DNA from: Aliarcobacter lanthieri
GTDB taxonomy: Bacteria > Campylobacterota > Campylobacteria > Campylobacterales > Arcobacteraceae
Direction of reading: 5' to 3'
NCBI RefSeq assembly: GCF_013201625.1
Contig: NZ_CP053839.1
Coordinates: 806,001 to 870,000, forward strand
DNA: 64,000 bases
Position numbers and translations under genes: made by a program. Positions 53,334 to 62,404 of this stretch are shown in pieces; within the stretch, counting starts at the first letter, position 1, and each line of letters opens with the position of its first letter. The notes under the pieces are model-generated. The model saw nothing but the letters and a program-made list of their open reading frames with translations. It did no database searches and was not told the origin of the DNA.

Positions 53334-55076
53334 ATGAATTATTTAGGGGATAAAAGATTCTTAGGAATTGTAGTAAATATTTGTATATCTATATTTTCTT
53401 TATATTTAGTGACTTTTTTAATACACAAAGAAGTATTATTAATAGCTTTAGGTACGATAATTATAACTAGGATTATATTTTCATTCTTACTTTTTGATGA
53501 CTATAAACTTTCTTGGTCAAAAGCTTCTACAAAAACAGGATTGATGAAAATCATTCTAGCAGTGATTAGTTTTACCATATATACTCCTATTTTATACTAT
53601 TTTTATAATATTTCTTTTAATATTTTATTTATTGATTTGATTTTTTATACATTTATTACAAATATTTTAGTATATGTTTATAAATATTATCACTCTATAA
53701 AAGGAAATAAAAAAACAAAAAGATTAGTTATATATGGAGCAGGAAAAGCTGGACTTCAACTTCAAAGAGAGTTTTTAAATAGTGAATATAAATTGGTTTG
53801 TTTTATAGATGATGATGAGATATTACACCATAGAAGTATAGATGCTATTTCTATATACTCAAAAGAGAAATATGATTCTCATTTTGAAAATGAAAAATTT
53901 GATTTGATGATTATTGCTATGCCATCAGCATCTCAAGAACAAATTAAAATAATATATGAATCGATGCAAAGTAAATTTGACAAAATTAAGATTTTACCTT
54001 CAATGAATAATATTCTAAAAAAGGAAGAGTTTACAAAGCAGCTTAAAGATATTGGTGTTGAAGATTTATTAGCAAGATATCCAAAAGATTTAGACAAGAA
54101 TGCTATTCAAAATTTCATAAAAGATAAAGTAGTTCTTATAACTGGAGCTGGTGGAAGTATAGGAAGTGAAATAGCAAGACAATGTAAAGCTTATGGTGCA
54201 AAACAATTATTACTTGTAGAACATAGTGAATTTAATCTTTATTCTATCATTGAAGAATTAAGAGATAAAAATGTCATTCCTCTTATGCAAAGTGTTAGAG
54301 ACTTAAAAACTTTAGAAAAAACTTTTGACAAATATAAACCACAAATAGTTATTCATGCAGCTGCATATAAACATGTACCTTTAGTTGAACACAATATACT
54401 AGAAGGTATTACAAATAATATAATTGGGACAAAGAATTGTATAGATTTATCTATAAAATATGATGTTAAGAAATTTGTTCTTATATCAACAGATAAAGCT
54501 GTTCGTCCTACAAATGTTATGGGTACAACAAAAAGAATTTGTGAACTTTATGCTCAAAATGTAGAATCAAAAAATACTGAGATTGTAGCAGTTAGATTTG
54601 GAAATGTTTTAGGTAGTAGCGGAAGTGTTATCCCAAAATTTAAATCTCAAATAGAAAAAGGTGGACCAATAACTGTAACTCATCCAGACATAACAAGATA
54701 TTTTATGCTTATTCCAGAAGCTTGTGAACTTGTACTTCAAGCTGCAAGTATTGGAAAAGGTGGAGAAATATTTATTTTAGACATGGGAGAACCTATAAAA
54801 ATAGTTGATTTAGCTAAAAAGATGATTGAATTAAGTGGAAGAAGTGAGATTAAAATAGAGTTTTGTGGATTACGAGTAGGGGAAAAATTATATGAAGAAC
54901 TACTTATAAATGACAGTGATACGAAAACACAATATGAATCTATTACTGTTGCAAGTCCTACAAAATTTGATATAAATGAATTAAATAAAAAAATAGATGA
55001 ATTAATTGTTTGTGAAGATAAATTAGAAAAACTAAAAGAGATTGTTCCAGAGTTTGAACATAAATTGAATTCTTGA
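53334..55076 (+). CDS. wbpM: Membrane-anchored UDP-GlcNAc 4,6-dehydratase (WbpM/PglF family)
   Basis: 580 residues. About four N-terminal transmembrane helices (1-115) are followed by a CoA-binding-like Rossmann domain (VIYGAGKAGLQLQREFLNS) and the SDR core (VLITGAGGSIGSEIARQCKA, HAAAYKHVPLVEHN, LISTDKAVRPTNVMGTTKRI). It converts UDP-GlcNAc to the 4-keto-6-deoxy sugar used for QuiNAc, FucNAc or bacillosamine. Full length for the family. It is the last gene of the polysaccharide block. SD AGAAGG precedes ATG 53334. Confidence 0.92.
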   Translation: MNYLGDKRFLGIVVNICISIFSLYLVTFLIHKEVLLIALGTIIITRIIFSFLLFDDYKLSWSKASTKTGLMKIILAVISFTIYTPILYYFYNISFNILFIDLIFYTFITNILVYVYKYYHSIKGNKKTKRLVIYGAGKAGLQLQREFLNSEYKLVCFIDDDEILHHRSIDAISIYSKEKYDSHFENEKFDLMIIAMPSASQEQIKIIYESMQSKFDKIKILPSMNNILKKEEFTKQLKDIGVEDLLARYPKDLDKNAIQNFIKDKVVLITGAGGSIGSEIARQCKAYGAKQLLLVEHSEFNLYSIIEELRDKNVIPLMQSVRDLKTLEKTFDKYKPQIVIHAAAYKHVPLVEHNILEGITNNIIGTKNCIDLSIKYDVKKFVLISTDKAVRPTNVMGTTKRICELYAQNVESKNTEIVAVRFGNVLGSSGSVIPKFKSQIEKGGPITVTHPDITRYFMLIPEACELVLQAASIGKGGEIFILDMGEPIKIVDLAKKMIELSGRSEIKIEFCGLRVGEKLYEELLINDSDTKTQYESITVASPTKFDINELNKKIDELIVCEDKLEKLKEIVPEFEHKLNS

Positions 55077-55112
55077 ATATCTACTTTTAGTTTAAATTAA
55101 TTTTAAGAAATG

Positions 55113-55118
55113 TATAAT
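55113..55118 (+). promoter_or_regulatory. Candidate -10 element before the 55144 gene
   Basis: TATAAT lies 26 bp before ATG 55144, in the gap after wbpM, with SD AAGGAG following. It implies that the next gene is not part of the glycan operon. Confidence 0.45.
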
Positions 55119-55143
55119 TAGTATAAATAAATAAGGAGTAATT

Positions 55144-55773
55144 ATGCAAGTTTCAAGTAGTACAAACCATGCTTTAAATGCTTTCCAACAAAATGCAAGT
55201 TCAAAGGCAGAAAATATACAAAATAGTCAAGTTCCAAAACAAAATGAACAAGAAAAATCTGTAGATGAAATAATCAACAATTCAGCAACAAAAGTTGCTA
55301 TATCTATGAATGCACAATATATTTTATTTGAAATGAATGCAGCTAAAATGACAAAAGATAATACTTTTGGACAATTAACAGCTACAAAAGCACAACAAGG
55401 TGTTTTAGACTTTTTAGGTGGTACTGGTAAAATAGACAATATGACTCTAGCTGATATTGGATATAAAGGAAAACCAATTTTAGAATTGACTAAAGAAGAA
55501 GCAACTGATTTAGTTGGTGAAAATGGTTTCTTTGGTATAAAACAGACTTCAGATAGAGTTTCTGGTTTTGCTATAGGTATAGCTGGAGATAATTTAGATA
55601 ATCTTGCAAAAGTTAGAGAAGGAATAGTAAAAGGTTTTGAAGAAGCTGAAAAAATGTTTGGTGGACAACTTCCTGAAATTTCATATAAAACTCAAGAAAG
55701 AACTTTAGCTTTAATAGATGCTAAAATAGAAGCTTTAAAAAATCCACAATCTCAAAAAACTGAACAAGAATAA
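55144..55773 (+). CDS. Unknown protein with possible DUF5610-like C terminus
   Basis: A 209-residue, soluble, Gln/Asn/Ser-rich protein without a signal peptide. The start (QVSSSTNHALNAFQQNASS) resembles unstructured N termini of flagellar or exported proteins. The C-terminal part (FAIGIAGDNLDNLAKVREGI, VKGFEEAEKMFGGQLPEIS) resembles the DUF5610 pattern. No function is known to me; some relatives carry a doubtful hydrogenase-4 label. It is a single gene between its own promoter and a terminator. Confidence 0.75.
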   Translation: MQVSSSTNHALNAFQQNASSKAENIQNSQVPKQNEQEKSVDEIINNSATKVAISMNAQYILFEMNAAKMTKDNTFGQLTATKAQQGVLDFLGGTGKIDNMTLADIGYKGKPILELTKEEATDLVGENGFFGIKQTSDRVSGFAIGIAGDNLDNLAKVREGIVKGFEEAEKMFGGQLPEISYKTQERTLALIDAKIEALKNPQSQKTEQE

Positions 55774-55783
55774 AATTATAAAT

Positions 55784-55816
55784 AAGATTGAGAATTTCTT
55801 CTCAATCTTTTGTTTT
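55784..55816 (+). terminator. Intrinsic terminator, shared by converging genes
   Basis: AAGATTGAGAA (55784-55794) pairs with TTCTCAATCTT (55799-55809), loop TTTC, followed by TTGTTTT. It sits between the 55144 gene and the converging oxidoreductase. Confidence 0.8.
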
Positions 55817-56408
55817 ATGATTTTACATCGTGAACAACAGCAACTTTTCCACTCCATTGAGTAAAAATATCGCAAGCAACTTTTGTCCCATCACCACTTG
55901 CGCAAGCAAACATTGTAGGAACTCCACTAGCAAGTCCTGCTACATATAAATTTGGTGCAATAATATTGTTTTTATTTTCTAAATAAATTAGATTTGGTTT
56001 TGGAACAAAAATATTATCTTTCACAACAACACCATCAACCTCAATATCAAATTTATGTAAACCTGTAGCAAGTACTACTATTTCAGCTTCAAAAGTATTG
56101 TTTTCTGTTGATACTGTAAAACTATTACCATTTTTTACTATTTTTGTAGCTTTTTCTTCTTTTAGTTCAATAGAAGAATAGTTTTTAATTTGCTCTTTTA
56201 ATTTAACTAATAAATCAACACCATTTATACCAAACTCAACACCAGCAACATTACAATATTTTCCAACATTTAAATCACTTTTATTGTCATCTAAAATTAG
56301 ATACTTTCTATCTTTTGCCCAATCAAACTTATCATTTGCACTACCTAAATTTAGAGCACAACCAAATCCAGCAGCACCAGCTCCAATAATAATTACATCA
56401 TATTTCAT
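55815..56408 (-). CDS. Small FAD/NAD(P)-dependent oxidoreductase
   Basis: A 197-residue flavoprotein of the thioredoxin-reductase-like superfamily, but much shorter (usual ~310). It has the FAD motif VIIGAGAAGFGCALNLG, a middle VVLATGLHKFDIEVDG, and the late FAD segment NLYVAGLASGVPTMFACASG. The NADPH domain and the CxxC redox pair of true thioredoxin reductase are absent. The substrate is unknown. It starts ATG at 56406-56408 with GAAAGG upstream. Confidence 0.75.
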   Translation of the reverse strand: MKYDVIIIGAGAAGFGCALNLGSANDKFDWAKDRKYLILDDNKSDLNVGKYCNVAGVEFGINGVDLLVKLKEQIKNYSSIELKEEKATKIVKNGNSFTVSTENNTFEAEIVVLATGLHKFDIEVDGVVVKDNIFVPKPNLIYLENKNNIIAPNLYVAGLASGVPTMFACASGDGTKVACDIFTQWSGKVAVVHDVKS

Positions 56409-56465
56409 AATCTATCCTTTCAAATTTAAAATGACATTCTATCAAATGCTTTATAAAAATAATAC

Positions 56466-57167
56466 TTATTCTTCTATCCATTTTGAGATGTGCTTTGCTA
56501 AATCTTCTGGAAACTCTAAAGGTATATTATGGCTTGTTCCAAATCTTTTTAATAGATTTATATTGTGTTTCTCATTTTCTAGCTTTTTTAAGCTTATTTG
56601 ATCTAATAACCTATCATCATTACTATAAAACATATAGATTGGAATATTTAAATTTCTTAAATTTTCAAATAAATCAATTCTATTAAAAGTACTTGCTAGT
56701 TGAGTTAAAAATACTTCTTTACCTAAATCATTAAACATATCTATAATAGTTTGAAGTAAATCATCATCATTTTGATTTTGAACTTCCACTAAACTAATAG
56801 CTTTTTTTCTATCTAATCCAAATTCATCAGAGTTTTTAAAAGCTTCTATTTTTAACTCTCTTCTTGCTAATTCTTCTTTTGAAGTAGTTCCTGGAGTTGC
56901 TGAAACTGTAAACAATCTAGCAACTTTATTTGGAAATTTACAAGTAAAATATGAAGCTATATAACCTCCTAATGAAAATCCTAAAATATTTATTTTCTCT
57001 TCTTTAAATTCTTTATTTAATATATTTACAATTTCATCAAAATCTGTAGAATTTGGAATAGCTGTATGAACTATATCAAACTTATTTTCCAAAAGTGGTA
57101 TTACTCTTTTCCAAAGTCTAATATCAGTCATAAGTCCTGGAATAAAATATATTTTTTCTTTTTTCAT
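56466..57167 (-). CDS. Alpha/beta hydrolase
   Basis: A 233-residue serine hydrolase. It has an oxyanion-type N terminus (IYFIPGLMTDIRLWKRVI), nucleophile elbow LGFSLGGYIA (Ser), an acid in FYSNDDRLL, and a His in GTSHNIPLE. It resembles short BioH/MenH-like esterases; the substrate is unknown and no biotin or menaquinone genes are adjacent. SD AAGGAGAG precedes its ATG. It is transcribed divergently from the 57306 gene. Confidence 0.82.
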   Translation of the reverse strand: MKKEKIYFIPGLMTDIRLWKRVIPLLENKFDIVHTAIPNSTDFDEIVNILNKEFKEEKINILGFSLGGYIASYFTCKFPNKVARLFTVSATPGTTSKEELARRELKIEAFKNSDEFGLDRKKAISLVEVQNQNDDDLLQTIIDMFNDLGKEVFLTQLASTFNRIDLFENLRNLNIPIYMFYSNDDRLLDQISLKKLENEKHNINLLKRFGTSHNIPLEFPEDLAKHISKWIEE

Positions 57168-57275
57168 ACTCTCTCCTTTTATAAAAGTTCTATTCTATAT
57201 AAACTCATCTTATAAGTCTATATATGAGTTTATTATAATAAGTTTTACTTATTTATATTAAATTAAGTTATCTTA

Positions 57276-57281
57276 TATAAT
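57276..57281 (+). promoter_or_regulatory. Candidate -10 element before the DUF2892-like gene
   Basis: TATAAT lies 25 bp before ATG 57306 in the divergent gap 57168-57305; SD AAGGAG follows. Confidence 0.45.
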
Positions 57282-57305
57282 AATTTCAAAAATAAGGAGT
57301 TCAAT

Positions 57306-57500
57306 ATGAATAAATTTGATAAAATTAGAGCATTTTGTAGACCATTTAGAGTAATTTTAGGAATTGTTTTAATTGCAGTTGGTTTTTTTACAGGGATTAT
57401 ATGGTTTTATTTAGGGATTATTCCGTTAGTTGTGGGGCTTATAGATTTTTGTCCAGTATGTATTATAAGTAAAAAATGTACACCAAAATTTAAAGAGTAA
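57306..57500 (+). CDS. Small membrane protein, DUF2892/YgaP-type
   Basis: A 64-residue protein with two hydrophobic segments (FRVILGIVLIAVGFFTG and IIWFYLGIIPLVVGLIDFC) separated by a short turn, then a Cys-containing tail CPVCIISKKC. This matches the DUF2892 membrane module found alone or fused to rhodanese (YgaP). A sulfur-related role is possible but not shown. Confidence 0.8.
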   Translation: MNKFDKIRAFCRPFRVILGIVLIAVGFFTGIIWFYLGIIPLVVGLIDFCPVCIISKKCTPKFKE

Positions 57501-57520
57501 GTAAAATCTTACTCTTTAAA
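57489..57520 (+). terminator. Bidirectional terminator
   Basis: TTTAAAGAGTAAG (57489-57501) pairs with CTTACTCTTTAAA (57508-57520), loop TAAAAT. It holds the end of the DUF2892-like gene and the stop of the converging peptidase gene, and is followed by TTTTAT on the plus strand. Confidence 0.75.
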
Positions 57521-58807
57521 TTTTATAATAATCATTCCACTAAAGTTATTACCATCGTAGAATTCAACTCTATAAGTTTGTTTATTGTTGTCTATAGAAA
57601 AACTGTCAACTATATCTGATCTTTTTAATAAAATTTCATCTTCACTATCAATTCCATGTTTACTAAATCCTATAACATTTACTCTAAAATTACTTTTTAA
57701 TATTTTAAAATTATTTTTTACTTCAATAGTATTTGTAAATTTAGTATCAACTATTTCACCATCAACTTCAACTTTTATATCTTCATTTGAACTTTTTAAA
57801 TCAAAATATTGTGGAGAAAGTGTAGTAACTAGTATATTGCCTACATAAATATGATATGAGCCATTTACAAATTTTACATTTGCTAAAGAGTGTTCAAATT
57901 CAAGATTATTGTCATTTTTCTTCATAGGAACAAATCTTAGAATTTTTCTAATATCATTTAAATCAAGTTTTATATTGTTATTAATATTTACTGTTCCAAA
58001 ATCAAAAATTAGTTTTTTTACTTCTTCATAGTTATTTAAATCAAAATTTCTCTCAAATTCTATATCCATAATATTCATGAATTCTTCAATAGATTTTAGT
58101 TGATAAACTACTTTTTCTGTCAAATCAGTGATATTTTTACTTGTTTCTATAGCAAATGCTGGTTTATTATTTGTAACTGCAAAAAAAGTCAAAGATAGTT
58201 GTTGTTGTTCATCTTTGTATTGTGTTTCAGTATTTTTAACACCAAAATAGTGATAATCTTTAAAAAGTTTATTATCATTTAGTCTTGATATAACAGTTGA
58301 AGCTATCTCATCTAAGTTTCCAAATTTTTCTAATGAATGTATCTTTTCTTGATCAATTATTGTAGCTTGTCCCCATGCTCTTGGATTGAAGATTGCATTT
58401 TCATAAGTTTGTCTATAAAACCCATGCCCATCGTGTAAATTTAATACTAAATCAACTTGCTTATCTAAGATTAAATCTTTTATTTTTTGAACATTTTTTA
58501 AGTCAGGATCATCTTGTGAAATTGTACTAAACTTTCTATTCATATCTTTATAGATACCTCTTTGATTTGCAATCATACTATCTATGTTTACACTAGGTGC
58601 TATCCAAAGACTACCTTTTTTTATATTGTAATATTTTTCTAAAAATGCAGGTGCAAAGTAACCACCTGGTTCATCACCATGAATTCCCCCAATTATTAAA
58701 AGAGTGTGATTTTTATCAGTTCCTTCTTTTTTATAAAGAGTAAAATCTTTATTACTTACAGCATAAATATTTGATATTAAAAATAGAATAATAAAAAGAA
58801 ATCTCAT
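57509..58807 (-). CDS. Csd4/Pgp1-like M14 carboxypeptidase (cell shape)
   Basis: A 432-residue periplasmic zinc peptidase with a signal peptide (1 to about 16). The M14 domain shows IGGIHGDEPGG (His43, Glu46), NLHDGHGF (His125) and FAIETSKN (Glu221, catalytic). Two beta-rich domains follow (about 245-432). Length and the three-domain layout match H. pylori Csd4 and C. jejuni Pgp1, which trim peptidoglycan tripeptides to dipeptides and give helical shape. The first ligand is His here, whereas Csd4 carries Gln at that position. A strong SD AGGAGG precedes the ATG. Confidence 0.88.
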   Translation of the reverse strand: MRFLFIILFLISNIYAVSNKDFTLYKKEGTDKNHTLLIIGGIHGDEPGGYFAPAFLEKYYNIKKGSLWIAPSVNIDSMIANQRGIYKDMNRKFSTISQDDPDLKNVQKIKDLILDKQVDLVLNLHDGHGFYRQTYENAIFNPRAWGQATIIDQEKIHSLEKFGNLDEIASTVISRLNDNKLFKDYHYFGVKNTETQYKDEQQQLSLTFFAVTNNKPAFAIETSKNITDLTEKVVYQLKSIEEFMNIMDIEFERNFDLNNYEEVKKLIFDFGTVNINNNIKLDLNDIRKILRFVPMKKNDNNLEFEHSLANVKFVNGSYHIYVGNILVTTLSPQYFDLKSSNEDIKVEVDGEIVDTKFTNTIEVKNNFKILKSNFRVNVIGFSKHGIDSEDEILLKRSDIVDSFSIDNNKQTYRVEFYDGNNFSGMIIIKFKE

Positions 58808-58968
58808 ATTCCTCCTAAACGTTTATAGAGTTATTTAAAAATGGTTTGTATAATATCAAAATAGTTTTTAGATATGAATTAAGATTATAGTATATTTAGT
58901 TTCTATATTTAAGTACAAATTCACTATATTAAAATCTTAATAAATAAAAAATATGGATAAATATAATA

Positions 58969-60669
58969 ATGAATAAAAATAATAAAAAAACTATAGAAAC
59001 ATTTGATGAACTTAGTAATTTAAGTGATTACTCTTTTGTAAATAAACTAAATAGTGATCCTGATGCAAAATATAATGAAGATAATAAATTTCCAAGAGAA
59101 GTTTTTAGTGGACATTATGTTCCTGTAAGTCCAACTGCTATAAAAGACCCAATATATATTTCTCACAGCATTAATTTTTTTAAAGAATTAGGTTTTAGTG
59201 AAGAATTAATAAATTCTGATGATTTTATCAAACTATTTTCAGGTGATATGGAAAATATTTCTAATTTAAAGCAAAATAAGGGGTGGGCAACTGGATATGC
59301 TCTTTCTATTTATGGAACAGAATACTATGCACAATGCCCTTTTAAAACAGGAAATGGATATGGTGATGGTAGAGCTATTTCAGTTTTTGAAGCAGTTATA
59401 AATGAAAAAAGATGGGAATTTCAACTAAAAGGTGCAGGAAGAACACCATACTGTAGAGGTGCTGATGGAAGAGCAGTTTTAAGATCAAGTGTAAGAGAGT
59501 TTTTAGCTCAAGAACACATGCACGCACTTGGAGTTCCAACATCAAGGTCTTTAACTTTATTTACATCTAAAAAAGAGCAAGTAACTAGACCTTGGTTTAT
59601 GGATAATTCGTATTCAAAAGACCCTGAAGTTATGATAGAAGAAGATGTTGCAATTACAACAAGAGTTGCATCTTCATTTTTGCGTGTTGGACAAATAGAA
59701 CTTTTTGGAAGACGAGCTAGAAAAAATGAACATAGAAATGCTTTAAAAGAGTTAGAAATGATTGTTTTGTATTTGATTGAAAGAGAATATGCTGAAGAAA
59801 TCAATCAAGATTTAAGCTTGGAAGAAAAGATAATATTGCTTGCAAAAGAGTTTCAAAATCGTCTTACTTCACTAGTAGCTAACTGGATAAGAGTTGGATA
59901 TTGTCAAGGAAATTTTAACAGTGATAATTGTGCATCTGGTGGTTTTACTCTTGATTATGGACCATTTGGATTTATAGAGATGTTTGAGCCAAAATATCAA
60001 TCTTGGACTGGTGGAGGAATGCACTTTTCATTTTTCAATCAGCCAGTTGCTGCACAAAAAAACTTTAAATCATTTTGTAGTGCTTTAAAACCACTACTTA
60101 GTTCAAATAAAGAAGCTTTAGAAGAACTTGAAAAAATAGAAAATAACTTTAGCAAAGTTATGCAAGAAAAAATACAAAATATGTGGGCTAGTAAACTTGG
60201 ACTTAATAAGTTTGATATTGAGTTGTTTGAAGAACTTATAAATCTTATGATAGATACTAAAGTTGACTATACTATATTTTTTAGAGAGTTAACAAATATT
60301 CCTGATGATATTAGTAACCTTGAAAAAAGCTTTTATGAAAATTTGAAAGATGAAAATATCAAAATAAGATGGAATAGTTGGTTAGAAAAGTGGAAATCAC
60401 AAATAAATGTAAATGATGAAGAATCAAAACAAAAACTTTCAAAGCAAATGAAACTTATAAATCCAAAATATACTTTAAGAGAATGGCATCTAGTTTTGGC
60501 ATACCAAGAAGCACAAAATGGAAATTATCAACCAGTAAATGAACTACAAGAGATAATGACAAAACCATACGAAGAACAAACTAAAGAGATAGAAGAGAAA
60601 TATTATACAAAAAAACCAACAGATTTTTTTGGAATAGCTGGTATTTCACATGTTAGTTGTTCGTCGTAG
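58969..60669 (+). CDS. selO: SelO-type protein adenylyltransferase (YdiU family)
   Basis: A 566-residue pseudokinase-fold enzyme that transfers AMP to proteins. It shows [60 protein letters not shown], and [18 protein letters not shown] (metal-binding). It ends in SCSS, where the Cys occupies the place of selenocysteine in animal SelO. Somewhat longer than E. coli YdiU (about 480). It stands alone after a gap with no clear operon partner. The SD is weak (GGAT). Confidence 0.92.
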   Translation: MNKNNKKTIETFDELSNLSDYSFVNKLNSDPDAKYNEDNKFPREVFSGHYVPVSPTAIKDPIYISHSINFFKELGFSEELINSDDFIKLFSGDMENISNLKQNKGWATGYALSIYGTEYYAQCPFKTGNGYGDGRAISVFEAVINEKRWEFQLKGAGRTPYCRGADGRAVLRSSVREFLAQEHMHALGVPTSRSLTLFTSKKEQVTRPWFMDNSYSKDPEVMIEEDVAITTRVASSFLRVGQIELFGRRARKNEHRNALKELEMIVLYLIEREYAEEINQDLSLEEKIILLAKEFQNRLTSLVANWIRVGYCQGNFNSDNCASGGFTLDYGPFGFIEMFEPKYQSWTGGGMHFSFFNQPVAAQKNFKSFCSALKPLLSSNKEALEELEKIENNFSKVMQEKIQNMWASKLGLNKFDIELFEELINLMIDTKVDYTIFFRELTNIPDDISNLEKSFYENLKDENIKIRWNSWLEKWKSQINVNDEESKQKLSKQMKLINPKYTLREWHLVLAYQEAQNGNYQPVNELQEIMTKPYEEQTKEIEEKYYTKKPTDFFGIAGISHVSCSS

Positions 60670-60672
60670 GTA

Positions 60673-60694
60673 TTCCCAATCTAGAGCTTGGGAA
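60673..60694 (+). repeat. REP-like palindrome after selO
   Basis: TTCCCAA (60673-60679) pairs with TTGGGAA (60688-60694), continuing ACGAAAAAAA. The core GCTTGGGAACGA resembles short palindromic repeats spread in many bacterial genomes. It may also act as the selO terminator, since an A/T-rich run follows. Confidence 0.5.
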
Positions 60695-60710
60695 CGAAAA
60701 AAATTAAGAT

Positions 60711-61118
60711 TTATTCATAAATTATTTTTATCGGATTTAGCCAACCAAATTCATTTTTTGTTTTAATTTCTTTTCCATTTATTTTATGATGAATTATTAT
60801 ATTTTTATTGTCTATCCAAGTTATATTAGGTGCGACTTCAGCAGGGCGTCCTCTTATAGAAAGAATACTTTCATCTTTATTATCAAGTTGTTTATCATAA
60901 TCTAAGATAGAAATATGTGTACTCCAAGTTGTTGTTGCTCCACAATCTCTTTCATATATGACTACTTTTTTAGTTTTATCAGGAGAAAAATATTCTTTAA
61001 AAATGGAATTTGCACATAAATCAGGTATATTATTTAAAACCAAATATACAATACCAAAAAATGCAACAATTATAAATCCAAATATAATTACTATTATTTT
61101 AAATATTTTTTTTATCAT
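60711..61118 (-). CDS. Small membrane-anchored protein, DUF5412-like
   Basis: 135 residues with one N-terminal transmembrane segment (about 5-29, IFKIIVIIFGFIIVAFFGIV) and a periplasmic domain containing SPDKTKKVVIYERDCGATTT and WSTHISILDYDKQL. This ERDCGATT pattern is that of DUF5412-type proteins, function unknown. The next gene upstream (61143-61856) is a secreted LprI-like protein, so the two may belong together in the envelope. Confidence 0.75.
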   Translation of the reverse strand: MIKKIFKIIVIIFGFIIVAFFGIVYLVLNNIPDLCANSIFKEYFSPDKTKKVVIYERDCGATTTWSTHISILDYDKQLDNKDESILSIRGRPAEVAPNITWIDNKNIIIHHKINGKEIKTKNEFGWLNPIKIIYE

Positions 61119-61142
61119 TTTGTACTTTCAATTTAAGTAAAT

Positions 61143-61856
61143 TTAGCCACCATAACAATTTTGTTCTAAAAATTTTATAAGCTCAAATTCATTTTCTATA
61201 ATCGGCTCTTCAATTCCAAATACACTTGCCATATTATAACAAGCAAATACTTTTACCTCTTTTTCTTCTTTTTTTGCAGTGCATATAGCACCATATCCAA
61301 CATTTATTGTTCCAGCTTTTGTCCACCACTTAACATTACACTCTTTTAAATCATATTGGGAAGTACTCTTAAATATTTCTTTAAAACTTTCTGTTTCTCG
61401 TACATAGCTAAATTTTTTTGCATAATCTAAATAACTTTCAAAACTTTCATTAAACCCTTTTATAAATTCCAAATGACTTTTCTCTTTAAAAAAAGGTTTT
61501 TCCTTATAAAATAGGGCATAATCGTAGAATTTATCTTCTTTAATTAATAAATTGCCTAAATAATCTATCCTTTCTAAATAATTTTTTTCGATACAACCTA
61601 TTGTTTTACAATCATCTCTTTTTTTTAACCACTTTTTTTGACTTTGTTTTAAATGATTATTTAGATTTAATTCATAAGCTTTTTTATAGAGTTTTGCAAG
61701 AGTGTTATCAAGTAAAGATAATTTTTCATCAGCACATATATAGCTTTTTACTGTTTCTTTTTTTATATCTGAGCAATCAAAACTTGGATTAAATTGTTCA
61801 TTTGCAATTAAAATATTAAAAAGGATAAATAATTTAATTAATATAAATTTTTTTAT
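61143..61856 (-). CDS. Secreted LprI/DUF1311-like protein with probable ATA start
   Basis: About 237 residues if read from ATA 61856-61854. The first ~20 residues (KKFILIKLFILFNILIANE) form a signal peptide. The next part contains LSLLDNTLAKLYKKAYEL and LKQSQKKWLKKRDDCKTIGC, the DUF1311/LprI (lysozyme-inhibitor-like) pattern with Cys. The rest ends CYGG. The frame is open with no stop from 61143 to 61883. The only conventional start is a TTG at 61472, which would drop the signal peptide and the LprI domain. GAGGG lies 7 bases before the ATA. The function is inferred. Confidence 0.65.
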   Translation of the reverse strand: MKKFILIKLFILFNILIANEQFNPSFDCSDIKKETVKSYICADEKLSLLDNTLAKLYKKAYELNLNNHLKQSQKKWLKKRDDCKTIGCIEKNYLERIDYLGNLLIKEDKFYDYALFYKEKPFFKEKSHLEFIKGFNESFESYLDYAKKFSYVRETESFKEIFKSTSQYDLKECNVKWWTKAGTINVGYGAICTAKKEEKEVKVFACYNMASVFGIEEPIIENEFELIKFLEQNCYGG

Positions 61857-61879
61857 AGCATATCCCTCTATTTTTTGAT

Positions 61880-62266
61880 TTATTTATAAAATTTTAACAT
61901 AATAAATGAAGATAAAAAAGAGAATAAAATCCATAAAATAATAAATAATGTTAAACTCTTTGATAATTCAATAAAGTACACAATAAAATAGCAAATAAAA
62001 CTAATTAAAAGGGAAATTATTATTAAACTTTTAATATTGTTTTTTGTTAAATTATAATTTTTATTTATTATAAAATATGCAAATGATATTGATATTGCAG
62101 AAATTAAAGAACCTATTGCATTAATCATTAGTGAAAGCATAAATGTACCAATACAACCAAATTTTGGATCACACTTTCCAAAAATAAAAAACAAAATAGC
62201 ATAATACAGAGATATTGGAATTAAAATTGTAAAAAAACAAAGAAAGAAGACTTTTATAAAATTCAT
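61880..62266 (-). CDS. Unknown small inner-membrane protein
   Basis: About 128 residues with four hydrophobic helices (VFFLCFFTILIPISLYYAIL, LSLMINAIGSLISAISISF, SLIIISLLISFICYFIVYF, FIILWILFSFLSSFIMLKF). No family is recognised. I chose ATG at 62264-62266 (MNFIKVF) because GGAG lies 6 bases before it; a TTG 12 bases earlier is less likely. It ends 23 bp before the LprI-like gene's ATA, so both are probably one transcript. Confidence 0.6.
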   Translation of the reverse strand: MNFIKVFFLCFFTILIPISLYYAILFFIFGKCDPKFGCIGTFMLSLMINAIGSLISAISISFAYFIINKNYNLTKNNIKSLIIISLLISFICYFIVYFIELSKSLTLFIILWILFSFLSSFIMLKFYK

Positions 62267-62276
62267 TAAATTCTCC

Positions 62277-62403
62277 AATAGAGCTTTAGATTTTTGTTTT
62301 AGGCGAAGAGTTTAAAAATTAGCAAGGAAGTTTACTTTTTGTAAACGACTGAAGCTAATTTTTATAAAACGATGAAGTATCAAGCAAAAAGATAATGCTC
62401 TAT
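62277..62403 (+). repeat. Long imperfect palindrome before guaA 3' end
   Basis: The whole gap is an imperfect inverted repeat of about 125 bp. The outer arms share AATAGAGC/GCTCTATT, the inner arms AAAAATTAGC (62314-62323) and GCTAATTTTT (62354-62363), and the core is GTTTAC-TTTTT-GTAAAC (62330-62346). It resembles a small non-coding repeat (MITE- or REP-like) and could serve as terminator for guaA. Confidence 0.6.
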
Positions 62404-62404
62404 T

